Below are positions 9,978 to 19,797 of a stretch of DNA of 64,000 nucleotides, one piece after another; position 1 is the stretch's first letter, and each line of letters begins with the position of its first letter. The notes below the pieces were generated by a model, which had not been told where the DNA came from, ran no database searches, and saw nothing but the letters and a program-made list of their open reading frames with translations. Source of the DNA: Rhizopus arrhizus (lineage: Eukaryota > Mucoromycota > Mucoromycetes > Mucorales > Rhizopodaceae); assembly GCA_024220505.1 (NCBI GenBank), contig JAKZZE010000022.1:372001-436000 (forward strand). The letters run 5' to 3'. The translations under genes were made by a program, and so were the position numbers.

Positions 9978-11429
9978 ATGGTTCTTTCGTATAAAAATCA
10001 TTACCCAAGTTCAAACTCAGCTAACCCTGGGAAGAACGCACCCAACAATTCAAACTATGCTTGGACCAAGGTCGTTACGAAGAATATCTCATCTTTGAAA
10101 CACCCTCCTCCTGGCAACGATTACCGAAATCGAAAACACCGTTCTCCTGTCGCTTCTCGTCGCAGCAGCGTTGCATCTGCGGATTCGTTATTTAGCAATG
10201 TGTCTATTGCCCAACATCCCTCAACCATCCGTCCATTTATAAAAGGAATGGAAAAGCACAGTATTTTAGTGGATGTTACTGATGTGAAAGATGCCGAATT
10301 GTTAAAAAAGGCATTCCAAGAATTTAATAAAGTTGAAAGTGAGAATGAGGACGGCGATGAAGACTACCTTGGTCGCTCGTTAATTAAGCGTACCTATCTG
10401 AATCGCACATTCATTGAAACGCAATGGACCCTAGGTAGCCGAGGCTATACCACTATTTTGAATGATGGTATCACTTTGTCCGATGGCACCTTTGTGAAAG
10501 GGTATAAAAGTCTTCCTTCTGATGCCAAAATCGTCCGTTTGAGACTTGAAAGATTACCTCTCCGCCCTGTTAAGAAGTTGACAAAAGAGATGGAAGCCAG
10601 GCTTTCTTGCTTTGGCGAAGTGCTTGACCTTGGCTTGATTAAATCAGGAGGTTGTAACGTTGGTATTGGCTATGCCACGCTGAATATCGACCCTGTTGAG
10701 AGCCCACTTGAACACCTGGGAAAACTTCAGAGAGTGATTGACTGGGATGACGGCGAAGGCGACATTCGTCATGTATATCTGCAATGGGATGAGATGCCTC
10801 CCTTCTGCCGTATTTGCCAGAAAGAGGATCATTGTAGAGCCGACTGCCCTGACCTGAAAAAGTACTTGGAGTGCTACAACTGTAACAAGAAGGGGCACAT
10901 GATGCGTAACTGTCCCCGCAACAACCATATAAATCCGGTCGTTGCTCCCAATAAGAAAAAGAATATTGCAGCACCCACTAAGGCCACGCGTAAGGGGGAG
11001 GTTGCTCGCCAAATCATTACTCGGCCAACCAGTAGCGGTGACCAACAGCAAACAGCTGCACCGGTTAATGGTCTCCAGACTGGTTTACGCTCAAACAATG
11101 CTGACACACACCATCCTACGAATACGGAAGATGCCGACATGTCAGAAAACGACATAATTAATACGGAAAAGGAGGATGATCCTATGAACGGCACGACAGG
11201 TTCTGATCATCCTAACAGAGAGTCTAACAAGATTAGAACAATTGAAAGCGACGATGAAGATCTCACAACCCTTTGCCGCGATCTAGATAACCGACCGACC
11301 AAACACCCTAGAGTGGATTTGAATAAGGATGTTACAAACTCAAAGACCGATCAGTGTGATAGTATAGAATCACAAGCTTCCAGTAACTATGAGGATACCG
11401 GAGGCAACAGTTCAACCAACCGACAATAA
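9978..11429 (+). CDS. LINE ORF1 RNA-binding protein
   Basis: A 483-residue frame. The N-terminal 80 residues are basic and Ser/Asn-rich. Residues about 85-270 contain an RRM-like region (RLRLERLPLRPVKK, then LSCFGEVLDLGLI). Residues about 277-308 hold two CCHC zinc knuckles with C-x2-C-x4-H-x4-C spacing (CRICQKEDHCRADC and CYNCNKKGHMMRNC). The C-terminal 170 residues are acidic and Ser/Asn/Thr-rich. ORF1 proteins coat the element RNA and act as nucleic-acid chaperones. The ATG lies only three bases inside the element, so the leader is almost absent. The stop is separated from the ORF2 ATG by five bases. Confidence 0.9.
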   Translation: MVLSYKNHYPSSNSANPGKNAPNNSNYAWTKVVTKNISSLKHPPPGNDYRNRKHRSPVASRRSSVASADSLFSNVSIAQHPSTIRPFIKGMEKHSILVDVTDVKDAELLKKAFQEFNKVESENEDGDEDYLGRSLIKRTYLNRTFIETQWTLGSRGYTTILNDGITLSDGTFVKGYKSLPSDAKIVRLRLERLPLRPVKKLTKEMEARLSCFGEVLDLGLIKSGGCNVGIGYATLNIDPVESPLEHLGKLQRVIDWDDGEGDIRHVYLQWDEMPPFCRICQKEDHCRADCPDLKKYLECYNCNKKGHMMRNCPRNNHINPVVAPNKKKNIAAPTKATRKGEVARQIITRPTSSGDQQQTAAPVNGLQTGLRSNNADTHHPTNTEDADMSENDIINTEKEDDPMNGTTGSDHPNRESNKIRTIESDDEDLTTLCRDLDNRPTKHPRVDLNKDVTNSKTDQCDSIESQASSNYEDTGGNSSTNRQ

Positions 11430-11461
11430 TTTTAATGTTATTACACAATAACATTAAAATT
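11428..11461 (+). promoter_or_regulatory. perfect 15-bp hairpin over ORF1 stop and ORF2 start
   Basis: AATTTTAATGTTATT (11428-11442), a four-base loop ACAC, and its exact complement AATAACATTAAAATT (11447-11461). The left arm begins inside the ORF1 stop codon (11427-11429) and contains the ORF2 ATG (11435-11437). The right arm encodes the first residues of ORF2. Such a structure may control reinitiation or ORF2 dosage. The function is inferred; the palindrome itself is seen directly. Confidence 0.75.
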
Positions 11462-14400
11462 GCCACACTCAACTGTCGTGGCCTCACCAAAATAAATCAA
11501 GAAAAGAAACAAAAAAAATTCATTCGCTTCCTTCGCAACTCTGGTGTTGATATCTTGGTTCTTCAAGAAACTCATGCCAGCAATATGATCATTCAAGACT
11601 CGTTTAATATGCAGTTCCAAACACATTCAAGTACTTGGACCAAACACTGCGGTATACTCTCCTTAAATAAACATTATTCAGTTTCTACTAATTGTGTAGG
11701 AATTGATGGTAGATTCATTTTATCGAGCATCGTGCCTTCTATTCACTATGCTTCCTATGACAACACTACCAATAACCAACAAACAATCCTTCAGATCTTA
11801 AATATATATGCTCCAGCTGTCCGCCAAGAAAGAAAACTCTTCTATGCACAACTAATGGACACTTCAATAATACGCAACCTATTACGTGATACCATCGGTC
11901 ATTTATTCATTATGGGCGATTTCAATCACACTTACAGCTCTTCCTCCACCATTCTCCCAACTGGTACCACGCGGGAATGGATAGACTGTTTGCAGTTGCA
12001 CTACCACGATTGTTTTGAACATGATAAACTGGCTACCTTTCGTAGGGGTGAACACTTTTCTACCATTGACCATATATTTTGTCGACCCGATACCTCGCTC
12101 AATGTCAAGGAAAAACACCAAGGTTTTCTCAACAGTGATTGGACAGATCACTCAATGTTGGAAATCTCGTTTATGTTCAATATCCCTGATCAAGGACCCG
12201 GCACATGGAAAGCTAACCCTTTCTTAGCCAAAAACATCCACTTCAAACATGCTTTTCAAGATCATCTACAGTATCTCCAATCACAGTTACCTTCACAGGC
12301 CGAGTACCTAGCTGATCGAGAAATCTGGGACTGGATCAAAGTTCAAGCCAAGACGTTTATCCGAACTTTTCAACTGCAACAAAACAATTGGCGGAAAAAG
12401 CAACTGAATAAGCTACAAAAGAAGCGTAATCGAATTTTGAGGACCTACAAGCACTTCAACATTCTGAATACAGTCTTGCCAACTATTGAACAGCAAATTG
12501 GATCTCTTCAAGATCAAATATCCGAGATTGAATGTCTTAAAGCTGGGAAATTCTGGAGAGAGAACAATGAAAAGTCCCCTGGCTTCTTGAAAAGGTTGAT
12601 TAAGACTCGAGAAAGTCAAAGGTATATACCAAACTTAACCGACCCAGTAACGGAGACTATGTGTTCCTCCAAAGAAGAGAAGATGAATATTGTGGAAGCG
12701 TTTTATGGTCAGCTGTACGATCCAGATCCTGTCGATGACTCTGCGATGATCTCCATCTTGACTCACATCCCCGATTCGTGCAAACTTACTGACACTCAAA
12801 AAGCAACCTTGACGGAGCCGATTACGATCGAGGATGTACTCCTTTATAGCAAACGCTCGCCAAAAAAAAGTAGCCCTGGCCCAGACGGCTTGCCCTATGA
12901 AATCTTGAACTTGATCGTGGCATTCGAGCCTTTCCACTCGTTGATCTGTCGCGTCTATAACGATGCCTTAGACCACGGTGTATTTCCAGCTACTTGGGAC
13001 GAATCACTGATGAGCTTACTCCCCAAAAAAGGAGACTTGACTCAAATGAAAAATTACCGTCCGATTTCATTGGTAAATACTGATACAAAGATATTTACTC
13101 GGCTTGTCAACAGCCGGCTTATGCGTGTCTCTCGCAAGATTGTCAATGAGAATCAACTTGGCTTCATACCTGGTCGCTATATTGCAGAAAATGGAATGAT
13201 CACTCAAATCATAATGGAACACGCCGCCTGCCAATCTTCCTCTGACGATAAGAGCCTAGCCTTACTACTAGATCAGGAGAAAGCGTATGATCGGATCAAT
13301 TTACATTACTTGGAGCAAGTCATGCTTACTTGGGGCTTTCCAGCTTCAATTGTGAACAGCATCATCACCATGCTTGCCAACAACCGTATCAAGATCAACG
13401 TTAATGGGTTTACCTCAGCTGATGTTTTTAAACGAAGAGGCTTGAAACAGGGCGACCCCATATCACCCATCCTGTACAATCTTGCTTTGGAGCCATTTTT
13501 AAGGTCAGTCCTACAAGACTCTACCTACTCTGGCTACATTATGGCTTTACAACCTCATCTTGTTACTGGCGGCTCTACTGATGCTTCGGTGAACGTCAAG
13601 ATCCTTTGCTATGCTGATGATACGCTCGTATTCATCAAGAACTTACAGGATCTCTCCAGGTTAAAACATCATATAGAAGTTTATAGTCGATCTTCTAATG
13701 CTCGCATCAATTACAACAAAGTGGAAACCATCTCGCTATCAGGTCGCGACCACTCTAGCTATTGGGGGCGAGATCTAACTGATATGAATATACCTCGAAT
13801 TCATCTACCAACAAATCCAGATCCTATCGTGTATCTTGGTTTCCCATTAATACAGTCCAGCCTCCAACGTCGCACATTCATGTCTCAGTTTACCAACAAG
13901 ATCAAACAGATTGCCTTACTGCACTCAACTCGCTCCTTATCGATACTTGGTCGAGCAACAATTGTCAATTCTCTGCTACTCTCTATGTGCTGGTATCTGT
14001 TCCGGGTAACTCCCATAACTAAATCAGATATCTCCAAAATTCGCTCAGTAGTATCCAAATTTATGAACCAAGGAATCTTCCCGCGGATAAAATGGACCAT
14101 ATTGACACTTCCAAAGCATCTTGGTGGTCTTAACCTGATTGACCCTCACATTCAGCAAGCTGCCTTATACTTTCGATGGATCCAACCACTATTGGTTACC
14201 AGACAACGATCTCGTCCTTCGAAAGTTACAAGATTGTTACGAATACACTTGAAAAACACGTACAACACGCAGCACCATGAAATACCTCTTTTGTTTCAAG
14301 ATGGACGGAAGTCAACTCAACTTCGTTTATTCAACATTTGCAACCTGCTAACCAAGTCAATTGATTTAATTCCAAGGAATTTCAGCACAATGGAGCTCAA

Positions 14401-15325
14401 TCCACACGCATGTTTACTATTGCCCATCCAAGACATTTTCATGCATCCTGAACAACGTTTCAAGTTTCCTTCGATCTGTGGTCAGATGAAAGTACAAGAT
14501 CTATTTCAGTACAATCAGCAAACACACACGATTGCAAGAATCCCACATGCTGATATGGACAACCGATTTAAACGAGCTGCCAACAAAATCTTCCGTGGTG
14601 TCGAAGCCAGCAAGTTGTTCCTCAGTTACTTCTTTGGTAAACATTGCATACCAGATGCATCTCGCCCTCAACAAATAGATACATCTATCGACGAGGATCC
14701 ACCACAGCTCAGCTTTACCCCATTCGTCGACTGCTTGCAATTCACACTTCCTTCCACCAAAAGCTTCACCGATGTGACAACAAAAATATTTCGCAAAACC
14801 TGCAACCAACTCAACACTGCACCAAAATACTTGACAGATATTCTTCCTCAGCGCTGGTTGGCCTTTTGGAGTCTTTATCTTACTGCAACACAACGAAATG
14901 TTATTTATCGGCTTATCAACAAAAAAATACCGCATAAAGATATACTTCACAAATTCTTTCCCGACAAATTCGATACTCCTAATTGTTCATTTTGTGCATC
15001 TACTATCGATTCCTTGCAACACTTTCTCTTCGATTGCCCTGTCAAACAAGTCGTTTGGCAAGGTCTTGTTCGCGAATTCCTATGGCCAACAGTGGACACG
15101 CAAGATATTTTTAAAGCTTTTACCACATTAGACTACTACTCTGTTTCCTACTGTCAATCCTCCGATATCACCGCAGAATCAGTCCTCATCATTGCCCTTG
15201 GCCAAGTTTGGAAATGCCACTGGCAAAGCATTTTCAACCAACAACCGTTCTTGTCAAGCACTGTACTACAGGCTATCCGCAACAATGTCCAACAACACAT
15301 CGCTGAAGAAGGTGACCTCGACTAG
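11435..15325 (+). CDS. LINE ORF2: endonuclease and reverse transcriptase
   Basis: A 1296-residue polyprotein. Residues 1-245 are an apurinic-type endonuclease (TLNCRGL, VLQETHAS, MGDFNHT, STIDHIF, TDHSML) that nicks target DNA. A linker with coiled-coil character follows. The reverse transcriptase spans about 470-800: SPGPDGLPYEI near 480, LLPKKGD, NYRPISLVNTDTKI, QLGFIPGR, the first catalytic Asp in LLLDQEKAYDRI, RRGLKQGDPISP, and YADD at 726-729. A C-terminal knuckle (CSFCASTIDSLQHFLFDC) lies near 1184-1202. All catalytic motifs are present and no stop interrupts the frame. The architecture fits the L1/Tad-like fungal LINEs. Translation probably depends on coupling with ORF1 (5-nt gap). Confidence 0.95.
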   Translation: MLLHNNIKIATLNCRGLTKINQEKKQKKFIRFLRNSGVDILVLQETHASNMIIQDSFNMQFQTHSSTWTKHCGILSLNKHYSVSTNCVGIDGRFILSSIVPSIHYASYDNTTNNQQTILQILNIYAPAVRQERKLFYAQLMDTSIIRNLLRDTIGHLFIMGDFNHTYSSSSTILPTGTTREWIDCLQLHYHDCFEHDKLATFRRGEHFSTIDHIFCRPDTSLNVKEKHQGFLNSDWTDHSMLEISFMFNIPDQGPGTWKANPFLAKNIHFKHAFQDHLQYLQSQLPSQAEYLADREIWDWIKVQAKTFIRTFQLQQNNWRKKQLNKLQKKRNRILRTYKHFNILNTVLPTIEQQIGSLQDQISEIECLKAGKFWRENNEKSPGFLKRLIKTRESQRYIPNLTDPVTETMCSSKEEKMNIVEAFYGQLYDPDPVDDSAMISILTHIPDSCKLTDTQKATLTEPITIEDVLLYSKRSPKKSSPGPDGLPYEILNLIVAFEPFHSLICRVYNDALDHGVFPATWDESLMSLLPKKGDLTQMKNYRPISLVNTDTKIFTRLVNSRLMRVSRKIVNENQLGFIPGRYIAENGMITQIIMEHAACQSSSDDKSLALLLDQEKAYDRINLHYLEQVMLTWGFPASIVNSIITMLANNRIKINVNGFTSADVFKRRGLKQGDPISPILYNLALEPFLRSVLQDSTYSGYIMALQPHLVTGGSTDASVNVKILCYADDTLVFIKNLQDLSRLKHHIEVYSRSSNARINYNKVETISLSGRDHSSYWGRDLTDMNIPRIHLPTNPDPIVYLGFPLIQSSLQRRTFMSQFTNKIKQIALLHSTRSLSILGRATIVNSLLLSMCWYLFRVTPITKSDISKIRSVVSKFMNQGIFPRIKWTILTLPKHLGGLNLIDPHIQQAALYFRWIQPLLVTRQRSRPSKVTRLLRIHLKNTYNTQHHEIPLLFQDGRKSTQLRLFNICNLLTKSIDLIPRNFSTMELNPHACLLLPIQDIFMHPEQRFKFPSICGQMKVQDLFQYNQQTHTIARIPHADMDNRFKRAANKIFRGVEASKLFLSYFFGKHCIPDASRPQQIDTSIDEDPPQLSFTPFVDCLQFTLPSTKSFTDVTTKIFRKTCNQLNTAPKYLTDILPQRWLAFWSLYLTATQRNVIYRLINKKIPHKDILHKFFPDKFDTPNCSFCASTIDSLQHFLFDCPVKQVVWQGLVREFLWPTVDTQDIFKAFTTLDYYSVSYCQSSDITAESVLIIALGQVWKCHWQSIFNQQPFLSSTVLQAIRNNVQQHIAEEGDLD

Positions 15326-15468
15326 TACCCCTCTATCAACCTTATCTTTCTTTTTATTGTACGCATTCTTTTATTATCATTAACTCTTTTAATTTGCGCC
15401 CGCCTCTTACCGAAACCAATCATTTTGGGTAACGCGGAGCAATAAATAAAAACCTTTAAAAAAAAAAA

Positions 15469-15486
15469 AAAGAAAAGGTTTTTTTT
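15469..15486 (+). repeat. target-site duplication, right copy
   Basis: The same 18 bases as at 9957-9974, directly after the poly(A) tail of the LINE. The T run is 8 here and 10 in the left flank. Confidence 0.8.
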
Positions 15487-15590
15487 AGAAAATACGCTAA
15501 ATTAATTTTACTTGGTATGTGATTTTTTATTTAAAAAGTTCGCTAATTTTTTTTATAAAATGCGCGAATAATTTTTCCACATAGTGTACC
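15487..15590 (-). mobile_element. outer end of the mariner element split by the LINE
   Basis: Sequence that would continue the mariner leader without the LINE. It contains repeated subterminal motifs (ATACGCTAAATTAATTTT, AGTTCGCTAATTTTTTTT, GCGCGAATAATTTTT), which may be transposase-binding repeats. The exact terminus cannot be fixed because the opposite end of the element is missing. Confidence 0.4.
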
Positions 15591-18255
15591 TTTCGGACTT
15601 GAAAAAAGAACATTACATTGAAGCAACACAAAATGTGACAGCAATTTATAAAGCAAACAGGCTACGCACAACTGCAAGGTCAGCCATAGAAATCTACAAC
15701 AATCTCCTTTACATTATCGAAGAAGGTGGAAAAGAGGAAGACGTGCGACAAATTCTGAAAAAAAAGACACCTTGCCATTTATGGGTTCGCGACAGGAAAA
15801 GAACTGGATGAGTACGCCAAAGACCTCATCATGAATGCTTTTAGACTCCCTAACAGCCTCCAATCCCTTGAGGACGAAGACAATGACGAAAAAAGACATG
15901 AAGTTCTCTCTCGATATTGTTGGGAAGATTTAATAAGCCACATATGAAAAAATCATCCTTTGAGGTGCCATAAACAAAACCTTAGGAGGATATGGATCGA
16001 AGTAGAGAGGATTTAGTTATGGATACCAAAATGGGACCGACCGAGGAAAACCTTTTTTGGTCGAGGATGGGAAAGGCCTGAAAATATTCCGTTAACAACC
16101 ATCAACCATCAGCGATACAACACGACCAGCAACGACGATCAATAACGCCAATATTGTCAACAACAAAATAAAAAAAAATCAGAATATACAAAAACAGAAT
16201 ACTACAGTATTCCACAAGACAATATCACTCCAGATGATTGTTTGAATTAGTTCTTAAAGAATTGACAAAAGATCACAAAACATAAATAACCCTTATTAGT
16301 TCTCAAACAAGGTCACAGATTTCAACTCCAAAAGAAGTCAGTTTTATGAAGGCAAAAATCGTTCAAATAGTCAATAAATGATCAAAAAACGGTAAGCAAA
16401 TTTATTGGAAAATTTTGTTGGACTTAGATAATAAAGAGATCATGAATACAAAACGATTGATATCTTTCACAATTTTTCACGAACAAGATACGGCTTACTC
16501 TCAATTGCAAAAAGATCAACGAGCATCACCAATTCTACCACTTCAAGATGGAAGATGGTCCAGCTTTGCGAGAACTGATAGTGTAGAAGAATCTCATAGC
16601 CAAGGATGGCTATGTTGCGATACCAATGCATCACGAATCCAGGCAATTTCTACCGTTCCAACATGAGGAGAATACTTCTCAATACCGTCCTATCCTGTTT
16701 GGAATGGGTATGGCCACTAGAGTATTTTCCAAACTTATGTGATTTGCACTCTCTCATTTGCGAGGGAAATGAATACGAATCATATATTACCTAGACAGTA
16801 TTTGTGTTTTGGTTAAGGCGAAGAAGGAGTCCAAATAGACCACCCATGCGATTATTACCCACTTACAAGGAATATGGGAAACTGAAAGTGGATGCGCTCG
16901 CAACAAGGACCAAATCTCAACTACAGGCGTTCTAGAGCCATTAACCAGATCTAGAGGCAGCAGTAACGGATGTGTTCAGCCAAATATGGTCAACCATAGG
17001 TTTTTATCTTCATCCGTCATAAAGATTGATATCATCGGTACTACGGAAGTTCAAGAGCGATCAAGCAAAGAAAGCAGTTTTCACAACACCAAATTGACCA
17101 ACACAATTTTGTTGGTCTCTTCTCATACAAAGCACCAGAACAACGCTAGCCATAATAAGATTGAACAAATATTGGAGTTAGGCCGCCTGGTTGTTATACA
17201 ACAGTATCAGAGCTCACAAAGAATAAATGCAAAGGTTATGGAGTTTATCAAGAAAGCGAACCATTTTTCTACAAGAAAGAGCTATAATCGAAATGGTCCC
17301 AATGGTGTAGGAACAAATCATTATCGCACTTATCATTGGTTATGTCCTTGAACTCTTGGTAGAGTATTTAGTTGACTGTCAACGTATGTCATATTCAACA
17401 TTAAATGGACATTGAACAACGATCGCATCGACTTTCAGGATTATTTACCCACAACAACCATTAATTGCTACATGTCCGCTGGTTTTATAATCTTTTATGG
17501 CGAAAAGACGCTGAGAGACAGAAATCCCAAACACTTCAAAAGAGATCTTTGATGTCATGATTCGTATTAATCATATTGTCAGGTGAGGTACTGCTGCTTC
17601 ACTGGAACTCTATGCTTTGCAGTTGAAGACTATTTTGTTAATCATGATTGCGACCACGCTTAGACATAAGTAATATTCAATTCAGAGACGTGGTATTCAT
17701 AATGGATAATAGAGAAATACACCAACGGGAGTCACTCTCATCGCTAGACATCCAAAGAGACTAACACAAAGACATCGAAATTGATAATCAAGAACGGTAT
17801 CCTATTTTTACTCTTTGGATATTCTACAACTTCATCAAAGATTGGGTATAACATATGTTAAAAGATCACATGTTGTTCTTGGTGAATTGGCTAACAACGA
17901 TAATTCCACATAGCAATCAGCACAGCTTGACACAATTGCGACATGATTAAAGAAGAAAATGAAAAAAACGGGGTATTGACGCCAACATTTTTTCTATTTA
18001 TTTACTGAGATCAGCTTCAAGCTCAAAAGCTGTCCAAATGGGTGCTCCCATTAATCAAGTAAAAATACATACCAATTGGAGTTTGAATTCAAATGCTTGC
18101 AAATGAACATCATAGAAGGCAACTTTATACTGATCATACTAAAAAGGAACCCACATCTAGAATTGGAGTGGAGCCAACTACTATTGTCGTAGAAACAACC
18201 GACAATAAAAGTAAAAAATGCGTAAGCACATAATTGACAGAAAGCCTTGGATTTT
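15590..18255 (+). mobile_element. decayed DIRS-like (tyrosine recombinase) retroelement
   Basis: Fragments in all three plus frames fit the DIRS order. A gag-like helical region lies at about 15590-15950 (TTARSAIEIYNNLLYIIEEGG, then LDEYAKDLIMNAFRLPNSL). Reverse transcriptase pieces follow at about 16540-16800 (HFKMEDGPALREL, FGMGMATRVFSKLM, and a YLDSICVL remnant of the YLDDI core). RNase H-linked sequence is at about 16890-17130 (VDALATRTKSQLQAF, then FYLHPS and NWPTQFCWSLL). Poorly preserved recombinase-like sequence runs to 18100. Stops and shifts are dense, so it is long dead. The 18156-18250 segment recurs at 996-1092 and is probably its terminal repeat. Confidence 0.65.
18156..18250 (+). 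repeat. dispersed repeat, copy 2 (DIRS-like end)
   Basis: Counterpart of 996-1092 in the same orientation. The two share AATTGGAGTGGAGC and the following core, with several C/T and A/G differences. Confidence 0.6.
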
Positions 18256-18305
18256 ATTTAAAAATAATTATTTTAGCAAAAATAAAATCAGGAAGATAGG
18301 TCTAA

Positions 18306-19592
18306 CTAATCACTACCGCTATCGCTATCGCTCTCTTCTTCACTTTCAGAATATTCTTCAATAATAGTTGCTTCTTTTTGTACTGTTACTTTCTTCTTAT
18401 TTCTTGATTTTTCTTCTTTTTCTTTTAATTTTTTCATAATAAGTCCACTGCGAGCACCAAATGATTTTTCCCATTCTGTCTTCACATTTTTATATAATTC
18501 TATAGTAAATCTAGCATCTTCTACCTAGTAATAGGTAATCAGCTTCTTTTTACATATTTTTACGCTATTATTTGACTTACAGATGAGTGACTTCCTGCTT
18601 GAATAGAAATACCCAGTACTTCTTTGACTAACATTTTCAAACCAGGGCTTTTGCCTTTTGCTAATTTACGAAAAGGTTTATAGCGAGACGTATCACGTAT
18701 TAAGAGAGTAGGATGGGATAACATCAAAACTTTCAAATCATTATATACAGCATGTCCTACTAAAATACGGTTTTTGATTATGGTTGCCACTTTTTCTTGA
18801 GCTTCTTTAAATGTGATTGCTAACTTATGTCAGTTATTATTGGGAAAAGTGTAATCTTTTAAAAAGTTATTTACCTTCGTCACTTTCCAAATGTTTTGGT
18901 TGAATGCCACTTACATGTGTACGATAGTCTGTTACTTTTTCCAAAGGCTTCACATAGGCGTCTAATAACACAGCACCGTTGAAGTTAACAATGGATACTC
19001 TGGCCAAGGCTGAGTCCAAACCACCGGGCCCAACACCCACCATTTCACAGTCAATAGCTACAAATTTCCCCAATCTACAAGCATAAAGTGTTAAATATTG
19101 TCAACAGCTGTATAGTTATTTCTTTTACTTTGAATCAGCCGTATTCATCTTCTCTACCAAGATCTCTTTACTTATCGTTTTTTTGGTTTTGTTTCCATAA
19201 ACGTTTTTCAATACTTCTTCTTCAATATCATCGCCAAACCACAGGTCATCCTTTTTGGGTATCTCCGCCTCTTTCTTTGTCTCTTTCTTTAAAGCCTTTA
19301 ATTCTCTATAAAAAAAATACAACTGAACAATTGTAACTAAATCGATTTTGCAATGCACTCTTACTCTAATTTTCTTTTTTTGTTCCCTTTGTAATTTGGA
19401 CTTATTTCGAATTCATTCGTCTTTCTCTTTTTTGCTTCATTTTTAGAGGTAATCGTCTAAAGATCAAAAATAATATGAATGTCAATTGCAGCATTCTATA
19501 ATCTTTCATTAACTTACAGGTAAAAGTTTTTTCCAGTTAGAAGAAGGAGCAATTGCTGGTGATTTCTTTGCTTTGTTTCCACTTTTTGCCAT
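18306..19592 (-). CDS. REX4: RNA exonuclease 4 (DEDDh family)
   Basis: Six exons: 19592-19518, 19456-19365, 19305-19129, 19074-18875, 18819-18581, 18524-18306. They give 333 residues with every junction in phase. The N-terminus is lysine-rich (nucleolar type). The exonuclease fold starts with [10 protein letters not shown] (DEDD motif I, Asp and Glu of the triad). It continues through [14 protein letters not shown] and [13 protein letters not shown] (motif II), and ends with [16 protein letters not shown] (motif III, His and Asp). The C-terminus is an acidic Ser/Glu tail. Rex4 proteins act in 3' processing of pre-rRNA in the nucleolus. The gene shares a 205-nt divergent promoter region with the glucoamylase-like gene. 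The start ATG has good context and no competing upstream ATG in frame. Confidence 0.93.
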
Positions 19593-19797
19593 TTCTATTT
19601 TTGATCGAGAAAGAAAAAGTATAATTGACCGTGGCTTATCAGTAGTGTAACTTGGATTATTTCATATTCCGATACCAACACAGTAAACAATTATGCAGTA
19701 CAGATTCTCGTTAGAGGTCTTTTTGAACTATCCTTTTCTGTTATTTTTGTTTTTCTTCATATTCTGTCAATTTCTCACATAAAAAATAGTAGAAGAA

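Larger units (their letters stand above)
9975..15468 (+). mobile_element. full-length-looking LINE retrotransposon
   Basis: The element runs from the base after the left target-site duplication to the poly(A) tail (from about 15459). It carries two intact ORFs on the plus strand, ORF1 with two CCHC knuckles and ORF2 with endonuclease, reverse transcriptase and a C-terminal zinc knuckle. AATAAATAAAAACC lies just before the tail. The 18-bp duplication and lack of frame breaks point to a recent, possibly active insertion. It landed in the T-rich leader of the second mariner element, between the transposase ATG (9935) and that element's outer end (about 15487-15590). The nested order is therefore mariner first, LINE second. 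Confidence 0.9.

Noticed and set aside
10639..11194. Minus-strand frames within LINE ORF1
   Set aside because: Overlap the clear ORF1 with zinc knuckles and have no domain of their own.
15584..15620. YLSDLK string resembling the C-terminus of mariner transposases
   Set aside because: It lies on the wrong strand for the split mariner and continues into a gag-like DIRS region; taken as chance.
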